From Paragordius varius (lineage: Eukaryota; Nematomorpha): a stretch of 64,000 nt of DNA. The notes below the pieces were generated by a model, which had not been told where the DNA came from, did not search any database, and worked only from the letters and a program-made list of their open reading frames with translations. Where the stretch lies: assembly GCA_964247055.1 (NCBI GenBank), contig OZ176054.1:7626001-7690000 (forward strand), in the 5' to 3' direction. A program made the position numbers and the translations under genes. Shown here one piece after another: positions 28,282-38,808 of this stretch (its first letter is position 1; every line of letters begins with the position of its first letter).

Positions 28282-29564
28282 TTAAATAAATTTATAATTG
28301 TTTTCATTTTCTAGGGGTTTTCTTTGCATACATTCCAACAAAATATGTGAAGAAAAATTATAATAATTTTTTAGATTTTTTTCCCTTCTCTCTTCGCAAA
28401 GTCTTGCAATTTTATTATGTTGCTCTAGAGGGGTACTACACCGGGGTTTTTTATCATATTGATGTTTAATCTCATGAAAAAAACATTCAATGGGATTCAG
28501 TTGTGGCGAATATGGAGGTAAATAAACTATTTTATTCCTTAGGTCACCTAACACCGCGGCTTTGTGAATAGGTGCATTATCGCAAACTATTATTGAACTT
28601 TCAGGAATTCTTGTTAAACATTCCGTCAAAAAAATTCGAAAATCATCGCCTCTAAAGGCGCCTTCTTTTGTTCTGTAATTAATAACTCCCTGACAACCAA
28701 TCATACATATCAATGAAACATTTTTTCCTAAAATAAATTCAAATTTTACCTTTGTTAAATCCCTCTACAATAGGAGATTTGCCCTTTGGAGCTCTACCCC
28801 ATATATTTGTAAGTTTCAAACTGAAGCCTGACTCATCAATAAAAAAAACTTTTTCCTGTGGAATATCTTTCACCAATCTGGCATAATTATAACGCTTTTC
28901 TATATTCTCTGGGGTGTTTCGTTCCCGAGGTTGTAAAATACACCTCTTTCGAGTAATTTCTGAATCCGAGAGAATTTTGTAAATAGTTGCTCTGCATACT
29001 TTAATATGGTCTGGTATTTGTTCCATTATTTCATCGATTGTTAATTCACAATCATTGTTTATTAATCTTTTGACAGCAACTATTATTTCTGGATTTCTGA
29101 ATTTGTTACGCCGACCAGATTTATTTCTATCAGTAGAATTCCCAAGAATTATTTTTCTTCTTAATATATTTATAGATGTTAAGGACATATCAAAATAATC
29201 CAAAAAATAATTTGAGGGTTTTTCCAAATTTTTGGGATCAAAAAATAATTTTTTAGCTCTATCTATTTTTTCCTTATTCCAAAAATTATGTTCTAAAATT
29301 TAAAAATATTAATACTTTTATGTTTTATTTTTTCACGAGATAATTCATTTTCATTCAATGGAACATCCAAATCAGATACTACGAATTGTTATTTTTAAAT
29401 ACTTGAAGACTCTTCACTTACATCCGATTCAAAAGTATAAACTGAGGGAGCTATGTTTTCCTTTAATATTGGATTTTGTTCTGAATTTTTATTTTTTAAT
29501 ATAAACCTTCAAGTACACTAGCTGCCGAGCAAAGAAGAAATAATGGGTTATCGTTGATATTCAT
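28282..29564 (-). CDS. Tc1/mariner-like DDE transposase with four micro-introns
   Basis: Would cut and paste the surrounding element by DDE chemistry. Exons: 29507-29564, 29403-29480, 29316-29378, 28750-29292 and 28282-28727, total 1188 nt, 395 residues. The ATG at 29564 is the first in frame. Residues 1-70 are acidic, Ser/Asn-rich and variable. A helix-turn-helix region follows, with NNDCELTIDEIMEQIP then CRATIYKILSD. Catalytic motifs are VFFIDESGFS (first Asp), IIVCDNAPIHK (second Asp) and YLPPYSPQLNPIE (Glu, about 30 residues after the second Asp). The last is typical of IS630/Tc1/mariner; the spacing is slightly short of the common 34. Across the last intron the joined text NKGKNVSLICMIGCQG matches the superfamily pattern, which supports true splicing. 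Without splicing the frame is broken four times, which is why it could be mistaken for a pseudogene. Confidence 0.85.
28728..29506 (-). other. Four micro-introns (26, 24, 23, 22 nt) in the transposase
   Basis: Positions: 29481-29506 (26 nt), 29379-29402 (24 nt), 29293-29315 (23 nt) and 28728-28749 (22 nt). All are GT-AG, almost pure A/T, with CAG or TAG acceptors. All four are phase 1 and removing each exactly rejoins the frame. The 24-nt intron, the only one divisible by three, contains an in-frame TAA. Random decay would not produce four lesions all bounded by GT and AG, all of one size and all in one phase. Confidence 0.85.
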
Positions 29565-29716
29565 AATTTTTTAAAATAACTCTAGATTTATGATTTATTT
29601 CTTTATATATATAGAGATTAAATGGACATCTGCTTGGGTTTTCTTATATATTTTAAGTGCATGTTAAAAACCCCTAGAAAATGAAAACATATATTAAACT
29701 TGGTTATCATAAATTA

Positions 29717-29928
29717 CATGCGCATGTTGTAGATAAAATGTTCAAGAATAATATTTTGCAACATCTTTTAATTATAAATTAAAAATTCTTACACTAAATA
29801 GGCTATTATTATTTTAAGGCTTAAAAATGCGCATGTTGAAAGTTGACATATCAAACATCAAAACAATTAAAAAAAAATTATAATCATTTAAATAAAAAAA
29901 AAAAGACAATTCTATATAGACATGACTG
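29717..29928 (-). repeat. Right terminal inverted repeat of the Tc1-like element
   Basis: About 212 bp, the inverted partner of 27967-28168. Its outer tip ends ATAGACATGACTG directly before the TA target dinucleotide. High similarity between the arms supports a recently moved copy. Confidence 0.85.
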
Positions 29929-30340
29929 TAATAGTTACAGTTTCAATTTCTGAAAAGGTTGATCAATTTCAGTATGTTAATATACTGTAGTAAATTTGTA
30001 AATTCTCGAGTTAACCTAAATCGATAATGTCACTTGTTTTCACACAGAGCAAAAAACGATTTTACCGTAAAAAGGGTTATTTTCCCATTCTGTTTTAGGC
30101 ATATCTTAAATGCATAATTAGGGACTTCCTGACACATTTGTCAGATGTAATTCTGCCTCTATTCATTTTGCGAATGATACGGTATTATAACAGACGATTC
30201 CCAGGTCACTTCGCAAACTTTAAAATTTGGTTAATGTTAAAAAATGGTTTGCAGATGATTTTAATTACAAACTCACCCGAAAACTGAGAACGATTAGGGG
30301 GCCAACAACGGGTGTTCTATAAAACAGTAAATATTTAATC

Positions 30341-30528
30341 CAGTTTGAGTAAGTATACATTGCTAGAAAGTTATTGTTTTTTGCCAAATAGCATATACAA
30401 CAATGGGCTGTAATATTGGATTATAGTTTTTTTTACTTTTTATTATTAGCTAATAATAATTCCCTGTGCTGCATATGCAATTTGTCAATAATTAATAACT
30501 TTCTAGAAATGTATACTTACTCATACTG
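30341..30528. mobile_element. 188-bp MITE with about 35-bp inverted ends
   Basis: Left end CAGTTTGAGTAAGTATACAT and right end (reverse complement) CAGTATGAGTAAGTATACAT, continuing into ctagaaagttatt on both sides. TA follows the right end, but the left flank is TC rather than TA, so the duplication is imperfect or a base has mutated. The tips resemble those of Tc1/mariner-derived MITEs. No coding capacity. Confidence 0.7.
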
Positions 30529-30544
30529 TAATCATCCTTAATAT

Positions 30545-30715
30545 GTAATAGTTCTTTATGACATAGTTTAATAGTGTTTCAGTATTATATTAATTTTAAA
30601 CAATATTTCATTTTTTGAAAATATAAAAAATATAGGTAATTTATAATCTTAAAAAACACATAATTTATTTTAAGGTAAATATGAATTGTCAAGGGTGAAT
30701 TTGCATTGTAAATGG
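30545..30715. mobile_element. Right half of a MITE related to 38391-38796
   Basis: Aligns with about 38555-38796: shared text includes tctttatg-catagttt, tttcagtattat and aatttattt. It ends aagggtgaatttgcattgt then AAATGG before TA. It has one to two of the 21-bp units seen six times in the 38.4 kb copy. The left half is missing or unrecognisable, the element being preceded almost at once by the 188-bp MITE. Confidence 0.6.
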
Positions 30716-31536
30716 TATATACCTCTAGATAAATATATTCCAACACATATATGCGCAACATTCTTGTGAAAAAATACAATTTAACAATTATAAATTATTG
30801 TTATAATATTGATTCTTAGGAATGAGAACTTAAATTAATAAATAATATATATTTGTTATACATTGAAAATCAAGTACTCAGGATTAATGGTAAATTTGTA
30901 TTTTTATTGTCAATAAATATTTTCCTCATATTTTCTTGAATAATTAGCGATTACTTTCATTTATTGTAATATTCGATTATAAAGAGCCATTAATTATATA
31001 AAATCCTATAATTAGCGAAAAAATTGTAAAAATATAATTCATTTATTTATATCAAGACAGAGTTTCGTTCATACACATTTTTTAAGTGGTCCAGAATTAG
31101 TACAAGAATGAATTATTTTAAAAATTTGAGTTATGTTTTTAATAGGATTTAATTGGGGAATATACAGAGGTATATATTATTTTTATAAAATACTTTATGA
31201 TATTAATTTATCTTTTTAATTTGACAAAGTTAGATGATTTTAACGAATTCATTATTAATTTTGGTAATGTTTGCATCAAATTATTCTAAAAAAACTAATA
31301 AATTTCTTTTGTTAACATATCTATATTCTGGCAATTTTAATTTTCTAATTCCTTAAATAGATGCCTACATATGGATTAAAACTATATTATGTATCATATT
31401 TTGGCTTATGTGTTTTTCAGAAAACTAATAATAATTATCCATCAAACTTAAAATTAATCATTAAAATGCCGTATGCACAACACATATTCAATGTTACCAG
31501 CTCTATCATAAGATATATAAGAAGAAGGGACATATA
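30716..31536. other. Intergenic, no recognised content
   Basis: About 820 bp of AT-rich sequence between two MITEs. Neither strand shows a supported exon or an inverted-repeat structure. Confidence 0.45.
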
Positions 31537-32079
31537 CCATTTGCACTTCAAGAGTGTCCTTGAACAATTCAAGTTTGTCCTTGAACACTTCAAGTTGGTC
31601 CTTAAAATTTATAAATTTTGATTTAACTATAATTTTTGCATCTATCTTTTTATTTTATTATTTATTAACATAATTTTCTTTATTTATTATATATTTATTC
31701 ATTAAAAAATAAAATTTTTTATTGAAAAACCACTTTTTGGTTTCAAACTATATTTTTTCAATTAAACAAAATTATTGACTTTTTAATGTTTTCAATGAAA
31801 AATTTTAATTAATTACCCAGAAAACTTAATATGTTTTTTCATTTGGTGTCAAAATCTTATAAATATTCAAAATTATTATAAGAAATTAATAAAGATATAC
31901 GGTTTCTCAAAGATTAAAAGTTGATGTCGATTTAAAATTTATGTTAAATTATAGAAAATAGGTTAAAAACAATAAAATAGATGAATTATTTACGATTTGA
32001 TTGATAAAAGTTAAAAACAAAACAAAAAAGTCAAATGACCAACTTGAAATGTTCAAGGACACTCTTGAAATGCAAATGG
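31537..32079. mobile_element. 543-bp MITE whose inverted ends are made of about 21-bp tandem units
   Basis: Starts CCATTTGCACTTCAAGAGTG after TA (31535-31536) and ends with the inverse, CCATTTGCATTTCAAGAGTG in reverse complement, before TA (32080-32081). Inside the left arm a unit of the form CTTGAACAATTCAAGTTTGTC recurs about every 21 bp (three times). The interior is AT-rich and non-coding. It resembles 38391-38796 in its tip (CCATTTRCA) and in the tandem construction of its arms, but the unit sequence differs. Confidence 0.75.
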
Positions 32080-32725
32080 TATATTAAAATATGCATTTAT
32101 TGATCCGCCGAGTTTACTTTTTTATTTTAATAATTTGATATTATTTTTCAGTATGTACTGTAATTAGATTAAAAATAATGAAATTTTTATATAAATACAA
32201 TACATAGAAAACTATTATGGATCTTTGTATTTTAATTGGACAGGATTAAATTTACATGACTGTTGCCATGTATGAGATTTTAAATTAGTTAGATATTTAA
32301 TTAAACAGTATTTTATTACAATATTTAAAAATTAAAAAAATGAAAAATTCATACACGGCTACTAACATGTCAATTAAATAGCTATTTTAGCCATTAAAAA
32401 TAGAGATATGGCGTATTAAGGTGCTCGGTACTGTAATTAACTAGCCTTAGAATTGATTTCTTTGAAGCATGCGATGAATCATAATTTTGTAAATTTACGA
32501 TTAAAAACCCTTTGTAGGGTCTCTTTATTGTGCTTATAAAATTTAAACTTTAACACAGGCCCAAAATCATCAATCATATGATTTACTCTTACTTCATAAT
32601 ATATGTTCATGTTCGTTAAACTTAAAAAAATACTTTCATTTCACAAATAAAATAATTTTTATTTCAAGGTATATATACACAAAACATTGTATTCACAGTA
32701 GAAAACATATGTGGAGAAGAGATAA
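32080..32725. other. 3' flank of SNRPD3
   Basis: About 645 bp after the SmD3 stop. A minus-strand AAATAAAA sits near 32645-32660, a likely polyadenylation signal shortly after the stop codon. The rest is AT-rich with no recognised feature. Confidence 0.4.
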
Positions 32726-33351
32726 CTAATATCGATTAGGGGCTCCACCGCGACCCATACCCCTTCCTGGGGGTCCACCTCGTCCTCCTCCACCAGGACC
32801 GCCTCGACCCCCACGGCCACCTCGTGGAGCTCCGCGTCCTCCCATTCCCCTTCCACCACCGCCTCGAGTGGCTGATGATGCGGCTTTCGTCGCATACTTT
32901 TTGAACATTGGGGCATTTTTTAACATGTCGGGGAGGATCATGAAACGAATCTTACTTCCACGAATATATACTTCATTTATGTGAGACATGGATCCATCAC
33001 TATAAGAATATATATATGGATTAGAGTATGAAATATGCAATCCTAGTCTTCAAATGAAGAGTAGGGGTAAAATAAGGAGAATTATTAATTTAACCTATTT
33101 TACCTATTTATGGGCATTGGCAAATAAAAATCTCTTTATTGTATATGCTATGTAAAAATATATAGCATTGCAATATATATAAAAAAATATAATCTATACC
33201 GGAATGTAGCCATAACATCTTGCATTTGACAATTCATATTATCCTCAGCTTCCAATAATTTTCCACGATATATCTCACCAATGTTTGTTTCGATTGTAAC
33301 AATATGGCCCTCAGCCTCATGCATAACCTTTATAGGAACTCCTATGGACAT
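32726..33351 (-). CDS. SNRPD3: Small nuclear ribonucleoprotein SmD3
   Basis: One of seven Sm proteins forming the ring around U1, U2, U4 and U5 snRNA; part of the spliceosome core. Two exons, 33200-33351 and 32726-32999, separated by a 200-nt GT-AG intron in phase 2; 141 residues against 126 in human. Exon 1 holds the Sm1 motif ([39 protein letters not shown]). Exon 2 holds Sm2 ([20 protein letters not shown]). The C-terminal 50 residues are a Gly/Arg tail with many RGG/GRG motifs, longer than in vertebrates; such tails are arginine-dimethylated and bind SMN. The start at 33351 is the conserved MSIGVPIKV. The tail-coding DNA is clearly more GC-rich than its surroundings because of Gly, Arg and Pro codons. 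Confidence 0.96.
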
Positions 33352-33898
33352 GGTAAAAGTATGGCGCTTTCAAATAAATGAATGTATAAACCAAAGCGTG
33401 GGATGCTACCAAAAAAACAAAATATTTATTTTTGGAATAATTCATAAACACTATTATCACATAATTAACATTTTAAAAAAACTTTTAGCAATATATTTGA
33501 ATAGTTATTTATTCTAACAATCAGCAGTAAATTAATGCAAAACAAATTCATATTGCAAAAAGCTTTTGCATATTTGTATTACTATAATACTCACTTATAA
33601 AGTCATTTAAAATCGGCGATGAATAAAAAATATTAGAACTTTCGCAATTCCTTTATTCAAATAACGAAGCAGTATGCATTTTTTTAAAAAATCTTTATCA
33701 TGAAACAATCTAGCACAGTAATAGGTACTCAAGTGGTTTTTTATGGCCCTGAATTTTTAATAATTTATTTTAAGTATTATCATCTGCAAATCTGTCAAAC
33801 AATTATGGAATTTTTATCGGTATTGTTCGTAGCCTTTATTTTATTTGGCGAAAGTCAATGAAATTAGCATGTAGAAATAATGAGGGATAATAAATATC

Positions 33899-33938
<40 letters not shown>

Positions 33939-34383
33939 CTGATTTCGATAGACAAATGCATTAGGATTCTTATGGTTATTATGGTATTGAGTCTGTGAAT
34001 ACTTCATTACCTTTTTACTTTTTTTGTCCTAGTAGTTTTCCTTTTGGGATGGTTTTATATCCTAGAGCTTAATTTTGTTTATAAACTACAGCTCCGAAGG
34101 TTATTTTGGTTAGTTTAGTTATCGCGCATTATTCTCAGTATTAAATAAGAAAATTATGTTTTGCAGTTTTGACTTCTAAAGTCTAAATTTGGGACAGCTC
34201 AAAAACACGATTGAGCAGCTGATATTATATACAAAATATTCTTGTTGGTGAAATGTAGCCTGAGAGTTTTTACTGTTATTTATTTACATTTCTAAACATA
34301 TACATTTATTTGCCTGATGCATTAGCGATTCAACTAAATTTATAGAAAATGGTGACAAAAATTTTTTAAACGAGGTTTTTTTA
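33352..34383. other. SNRPD3 upstream region with (TA)n and a dispersed repeat end
   Basis: Contains the presumed SNRPD3 promoter, a 31-bp (TA)n run at 33902-33932, and from about 33934 a block (tactgatttcgatag, then atgcattaggattcttatgg) related to the repeats near 23791, 37200 and 37490. The latter two are inverted relative to this one, so the LINE at 34.4-37.2 kb could lie inside an older element bounded by these copies. No gene recognised. Confidence 0.45.
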
Positions 34384-37200
34384 CAATTATTATTATTATT
34401 ACATTACATGTTTTCACTCGTGAGAGCGGTCATGTTATACAACCTGTCTTGCCCGTCTTCTGCATTAAGCTCGTATTCTGCTACTCTTTTTAATGTGCCT
34501 ATCCATTTTGTTTTAGGCCGCCCACGTCCTCGTTTTCCGTCAACTACATGACTCTCTCCTTTCAATGTGCCCGAAGGTAGCCTATTTTTTGACATTCTTT
34601 CTACTATAGGTTTAACATCTGTGCTCCCACAAATAAATCTATTCTTAACTCTATTACTTGTTACCCCACACATCATTTTAAGCATTTTCATTTCCGTGAC
34701 TTAAAATGTCTTTCTTCCTATTTCTTGACGCCCCAGGTCCGTGAATTATACATCATTGTGGGTTGAACATCTGAACTGTATATACCTTTCACTCTAACAT
34801 CAATATTTCGATTACATAACACGCTTGAAATTTTCTTCCAATTTACCCATTTGCTCTTTATTCTTAAATTAATATCATCGGTCAAGGATCTATCTGAACC
34901 TAACATTGACCCCAAATATTTGCACCTTTTTTACCCCTCAGAACCCAACTAGCATCAACTTCCATTTTTTGTTGTGGACCCCCAAAAGTAATAAATTCAG
35001 CTTTTGCTTTGTCTACTTTCAGACCGTATTGAATTAGTATAATAACCCATCTGTTTACCGTTTGCTTTAACTCAGTCAATGAATCAGACATGAGATTTTG
35101 TCATCTGCATACATTAAGTACCAACCTACTTACAGTAATGACCTTGGCTACCTCGTCATACAAATTATAAACAATAAGGGGCTGAGTGATGAGCCTTGGT
35201 AGACTCTATGCTTTATTGAAAAAGGCTCTGATAAACCTTGTGAAGTTTTAATCCTGGAGGTGTGGGATTTGTACATTAATTGTAACAATTTAATATAACT
35301 TTCTAGCATCTTTTTACGACGGAGACTCCCCTAAATAGTTTCTCTATGAATCCTGTCAAACGCCTTCTCTATGTCAATAAAAAACCCGGCTAATTCTTTC
35401 TTTTTTCATTGTGTTTTTCAATCAACCTCCTAACCGCATATATAGGGTCTGTTGTTGACTTTCCTGGCATGAAACCAAATTGATATCGTTCTATAGATAT
35501 CATTTTCCTGATTCACTTTTCAATTATTTTTTCAAACAATTTCATGGTGTGCGACATTAGTTTTATCCCTCTATAGTTACTACAATCATTTATATCACCT
35601 TCTCCTTTTAAAGGTACAGTTAAACTTCCTTCCATTCAACCGTCATAAGTTGTAACAATTTTATTAAAAACACGCTCCAAGAAATTTAATCCAGCGCTTC
35701 CAAGCACTTTCAAACAATTTATATTTATGTCGTCGGATCCTACAGCCTTGTAGTTTCGCATTTCTAATAAATTGGATTCTACCTCATTTTCTGTAATTGC
35801 TTCTATTGGCATAGTAACTTCGACTGTGTTTGGTAAAAATATCTCGCCTACCCCTTCATCTAAACTCACAAAGTACTCTTTCCACCTTTTTAATATTTTT
35901 ATTTTCGCACAGCAAGTTTCCATCCTTTCCTTTTGCAGTCGCATAACCTAGTAAATCCATCCTGCGTTAATTCCTTTGCTGCGCAACTTTTTACACTTTG
36001 TTTAAACCTTGCTTACTATTTAACTCATCATAAATAAATTCATCTTTTCTTTCTTGACCTGGCCGACTACTTTTTCAATTCTTTATTTAAACATCTATAC
36101 TTATCTCTATCAACATCATTCCTTGTATGTCTCCATTTGTCAAAAGCCTTACCTTTTTTTCGTGAAATCAATATTATCCTTTCATCGTAAAGCCAAGCCT
36201 CTCTGTATACTTGAGTTTTGCCGCCTTTAGATCCACAAACTAGAGTTCCTGCCTTTTTGATTAACTGGCTGACTTTATCCCACTCACCATTTAACCCACC
36301 ATCCTCAGACAACCGTATTTCTTTTATAAAAGCATGCTTAGTATTTAATTTCTTTGAACAAGGATCAATGTGTTTTGACTTTTCTTTCATATTAAATTTA
36401 CAAATAAGTAAATTGTTGCGAGCTAATTTCTAAATTTGGTATAATCTTACAGTCTAATACAAGCTTCAACTCTTTTAGGACTAGTATAAAATCTATTTGT
36501 GAATTTTTATGCCACTTTTGTAGGTTATTAAATGACTCTCTTTTTTCAAAAAACGTGTTCGCTTAGCAAAATTGTGGGATTGTGCAAATCTAAGCAAATT
36601 AATTCCTTCCTCGTTTCTTTCTCCATAAGAATGTCCCCCGTGCCATATTTCAAAAGATTCCCTACTTAAACCAAGATTACCATTAAAATTTACATATAGA
36701 AACTTGACTCTGAGCTGAGGGAGAGCGACTAATATTTCGTCTAGAGTCTCGTGAAATTCCACTTTTTCTTGTTTTGATAGACCTATTTGCGGGGCATAAA
36801 TACTGAAAACTGTTATTACGTCGTTACCTACCAAAATATCTAAAATCATGTTTCGGCTGTTATAGCGTCTAACCTCTTTACTGATTGGACAATTTAGGAA
36901 TCATGATAACACACACTCCATTTCGTCCGTCACTTTCACCTGAATAATATAATCAATAATTTTCTTCGAAAGTCCTTGCTCCATTTCCGCGGTAACGAAT
37001 CTTTTGTAATGCCATAATGTATATGTTTAACTTTCATTATTTTCACAATATCATTTAACTTACTCTTCAACGAACCAACATATAAACTAGCAAAACAGCA
37101 TCCCATCTTCCTATATATTGTCTCTATATTATTGGCCACTACTATAAAACCAAGGCTGGCCGGCCTAACAAAAGTGTAAATATCTCTTTCAATACTTGTC
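34384..37200 (-). mobile_element. Degenerate RTE-like LINE (non-LTR retrotransposon), 5'-truncated
   Basis: On the minus strand, pieces of one ORF2 follow in order. The AP-endonuclease part is around 36.5-37.2 kb (FSIYAPQIGLSKQEKVEF, NFNGNLGLSRE, SHLITYKSGIKIHK). A linker region is at 36.07-36.39 kb. Reverse transcriptase is at about 35.1-35.9 kb, including KSTTDPIYAVRRLIEKH and a YADD catalytic box near 35105. The C-terminal domain ends with GKRGRGRPKTKWIGTLKRV at 34.4-34.7 kb. Many stops and frameshifts interrupt it, so it is inactive. The 3' end is a short (ATT)n run (34387-34401), as is common for RTE elements. The clade is my inference from domain order and this tail. Confidence 0.8.
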
Positions 37201-38390
37201 AAAACCAAAAGCACCATGATAATCCTGATACATTTTAAGAGTTTATATGATCCATAAAGATATTTTTTGTGGATAATGTGTATATATTATGGCGGTCGAC
37301 CTTATTGCGTTTACTCGCCCATTTTAGATAAGGTCAAAAACTTACTCCCAGATCCTACATTTAAATTATGTTTATTTGGAAAGCACATAGTTTTCACCAA
37401 AAAATTATTTAGCAAAATATACGCTAAAATCATTTTTTGATATGAATCAATAACCACAAAAGTTGTGGTTAAATGACTTTTTTAAGGCCAAAATCAAAAG
37501 TACTATGGAAATCCTGATGCATTTTATCAGTATATATATATATTTCATTTATTTATTGTGTAAACTGTTTAATATTACAAAATGACTTGACATTTCTTAT
37601 TTAAGGCTTTATAGAACAATATATTGTATGCATGGGCTAAATAAAAAAGATTGATAGAACGTTTTCTTTTTATTATCATTTTTCAATGTATTTGATAAGA
37701 GATTAACTTAATTCTAGCCGTAAAATTAAAAAACTACATTTTTTCTAAAATGTTAAATTATAAATCATCCCGTATTTTTCCAATTTGTTTAGAAAATTTA
37801 AACTAAGCTAATTATTTTAACCTGCTACTATTAAGACACAAGCATAATAAATTGGGACCGGACGCTTTGGTAGTTTTTGAATAAAATGAATTTTGAGTTG
37901 GGATGATGTAATAAATTAGCCAATTTTGAATCAAAACATTATTCCTGATCTGGAAATTAATGAACTCAGGATATTGCAAACTGATAATGATAAACAACAA
38001 GCTTTTTTTGTTGTAACTAAAAATTAGTGTATAATTTTTTATTTAATCCCCATTTGGATCGAAACTAGTAGTATTGGTATTAGTGATTATATAATATTTT
38101 TTATTCGCTATTTGATATATGATTAAAAGTTGTCTAAATTTTTTATTACCAAATTCAATTTATACTTGAGGTTAAAAAAATAACCGCTCAAGTAAAAATT
38201 ACATATACAAGTGATTTTAAAAATTAAAACCGACATCTATTTAAAATTATGCGATTTGCTTAATTTCTGTCTTTTTCCATTATTTAGTTTGCTCCTGAAT
38301 TAAAATTACATTTATTTAGATTAGAAATACAATTCTGCTCAAGCAACAAATGAAAATTAGCAACGTAGAACTTTGCTAAATATATATATA
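37201..38390. other. Spacer with two direct copies of a dispersed repeat end
   Basis: At 37200-37245 and 37490-37540 the same block occurs twice in direct orientation (aaccaaaagcaccatgat then aatcctgatacatttt; and aatcaaaagtactatgg then aaatcctgatgcatttt), about 290 bp apart. The second is followed by (TA)n. The remainder up to 38390 is AT-rich with nothing recognised. Confidence 0.45.
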
Positions 38391-38796
38391 CCATTTACAG
38401 GTCAAATTCACCTTAAACAATTCAAATTCACCTTTGAACAATTCAAATTCGCCCTCGAACAATTCAAATTCACCCTTGAACAATTCAAATTCACCCTAGA
38501 AATAAATTATGTGTTTTCGAACTAATATAACTCATTATTAATGAGAAATATATCTTTATGGCATAGTTTCTTATTTTTTCAGTATTATTTAAATTAAAAC
38601 AAAATTTTTATTTTTAAAAATATATAAAAATATTGGGTAATTTTTTATCTAAAAACATATATTTTATTTCAGGGTGAATTTGAATTGTTTAAGGGTGAAT
38701 TTGAATTGTTTAAGGGTGAATTTGAATTGTTCAAGGGTGAATTTGAATTGTTCAAGGTTGAATTTGAACTTAAGGGTGAATTTGAATTGTAAATGG
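38391..38796. mobile_element. 406-bp MITE with arms of 21-bp tandem repeats
   Basis: Starts CCATTTACAGGTC after TA and ends TTGTAAATGG before TA. Each arm is built from a 21-bp unit, CAATTCAAATTCACCCTTGAA in one orientation and its inverse in the other: about five units on the left (38400-38500) and six on the right (38670-38790). The core is AT-rich. Repeated subterminal units are typical transposase-binding sites, but here almost the entire arm consists of them. Confidence 0.8.
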
Positions 38797-38808
38797 TATA
38801 TATATATA

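Larger units (their letters stand above)
27967..29928 (-). mobile_element. Tc1/mariner-superfamily transposon, apparently complete, 1962 bp
   Basis: Inverted ends start CAGTCATGTCTATATAGAAT and run inward about 200 bp: left arm 27967-28168, right arm 29717-29928, the arms ending at catgcgcat. Both sides are flanked by the TA dinucleotide (27965-27966 and 29929-29930), the normal target duplication of the superfamily. Inside, one minus-strand transposase gene (28282-29564) has five exons and four tiny introns. Once these are removed no stop or frameshift remains, so the copy may be intact and fairly young. The arms are long for Tc1/mariner, whose repeats are often under 100 bp. Confidence 0.9.

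Noticed and set aside
28282-29227. Reading the Tc1-like transposase as a broken pseudogene in two pieces
   Set aside because: All four apparent breaks are bounded by GT and AG, have nearly the same length and the same phase, and their removal restores conserved motif text. Introns explain this better than decay.
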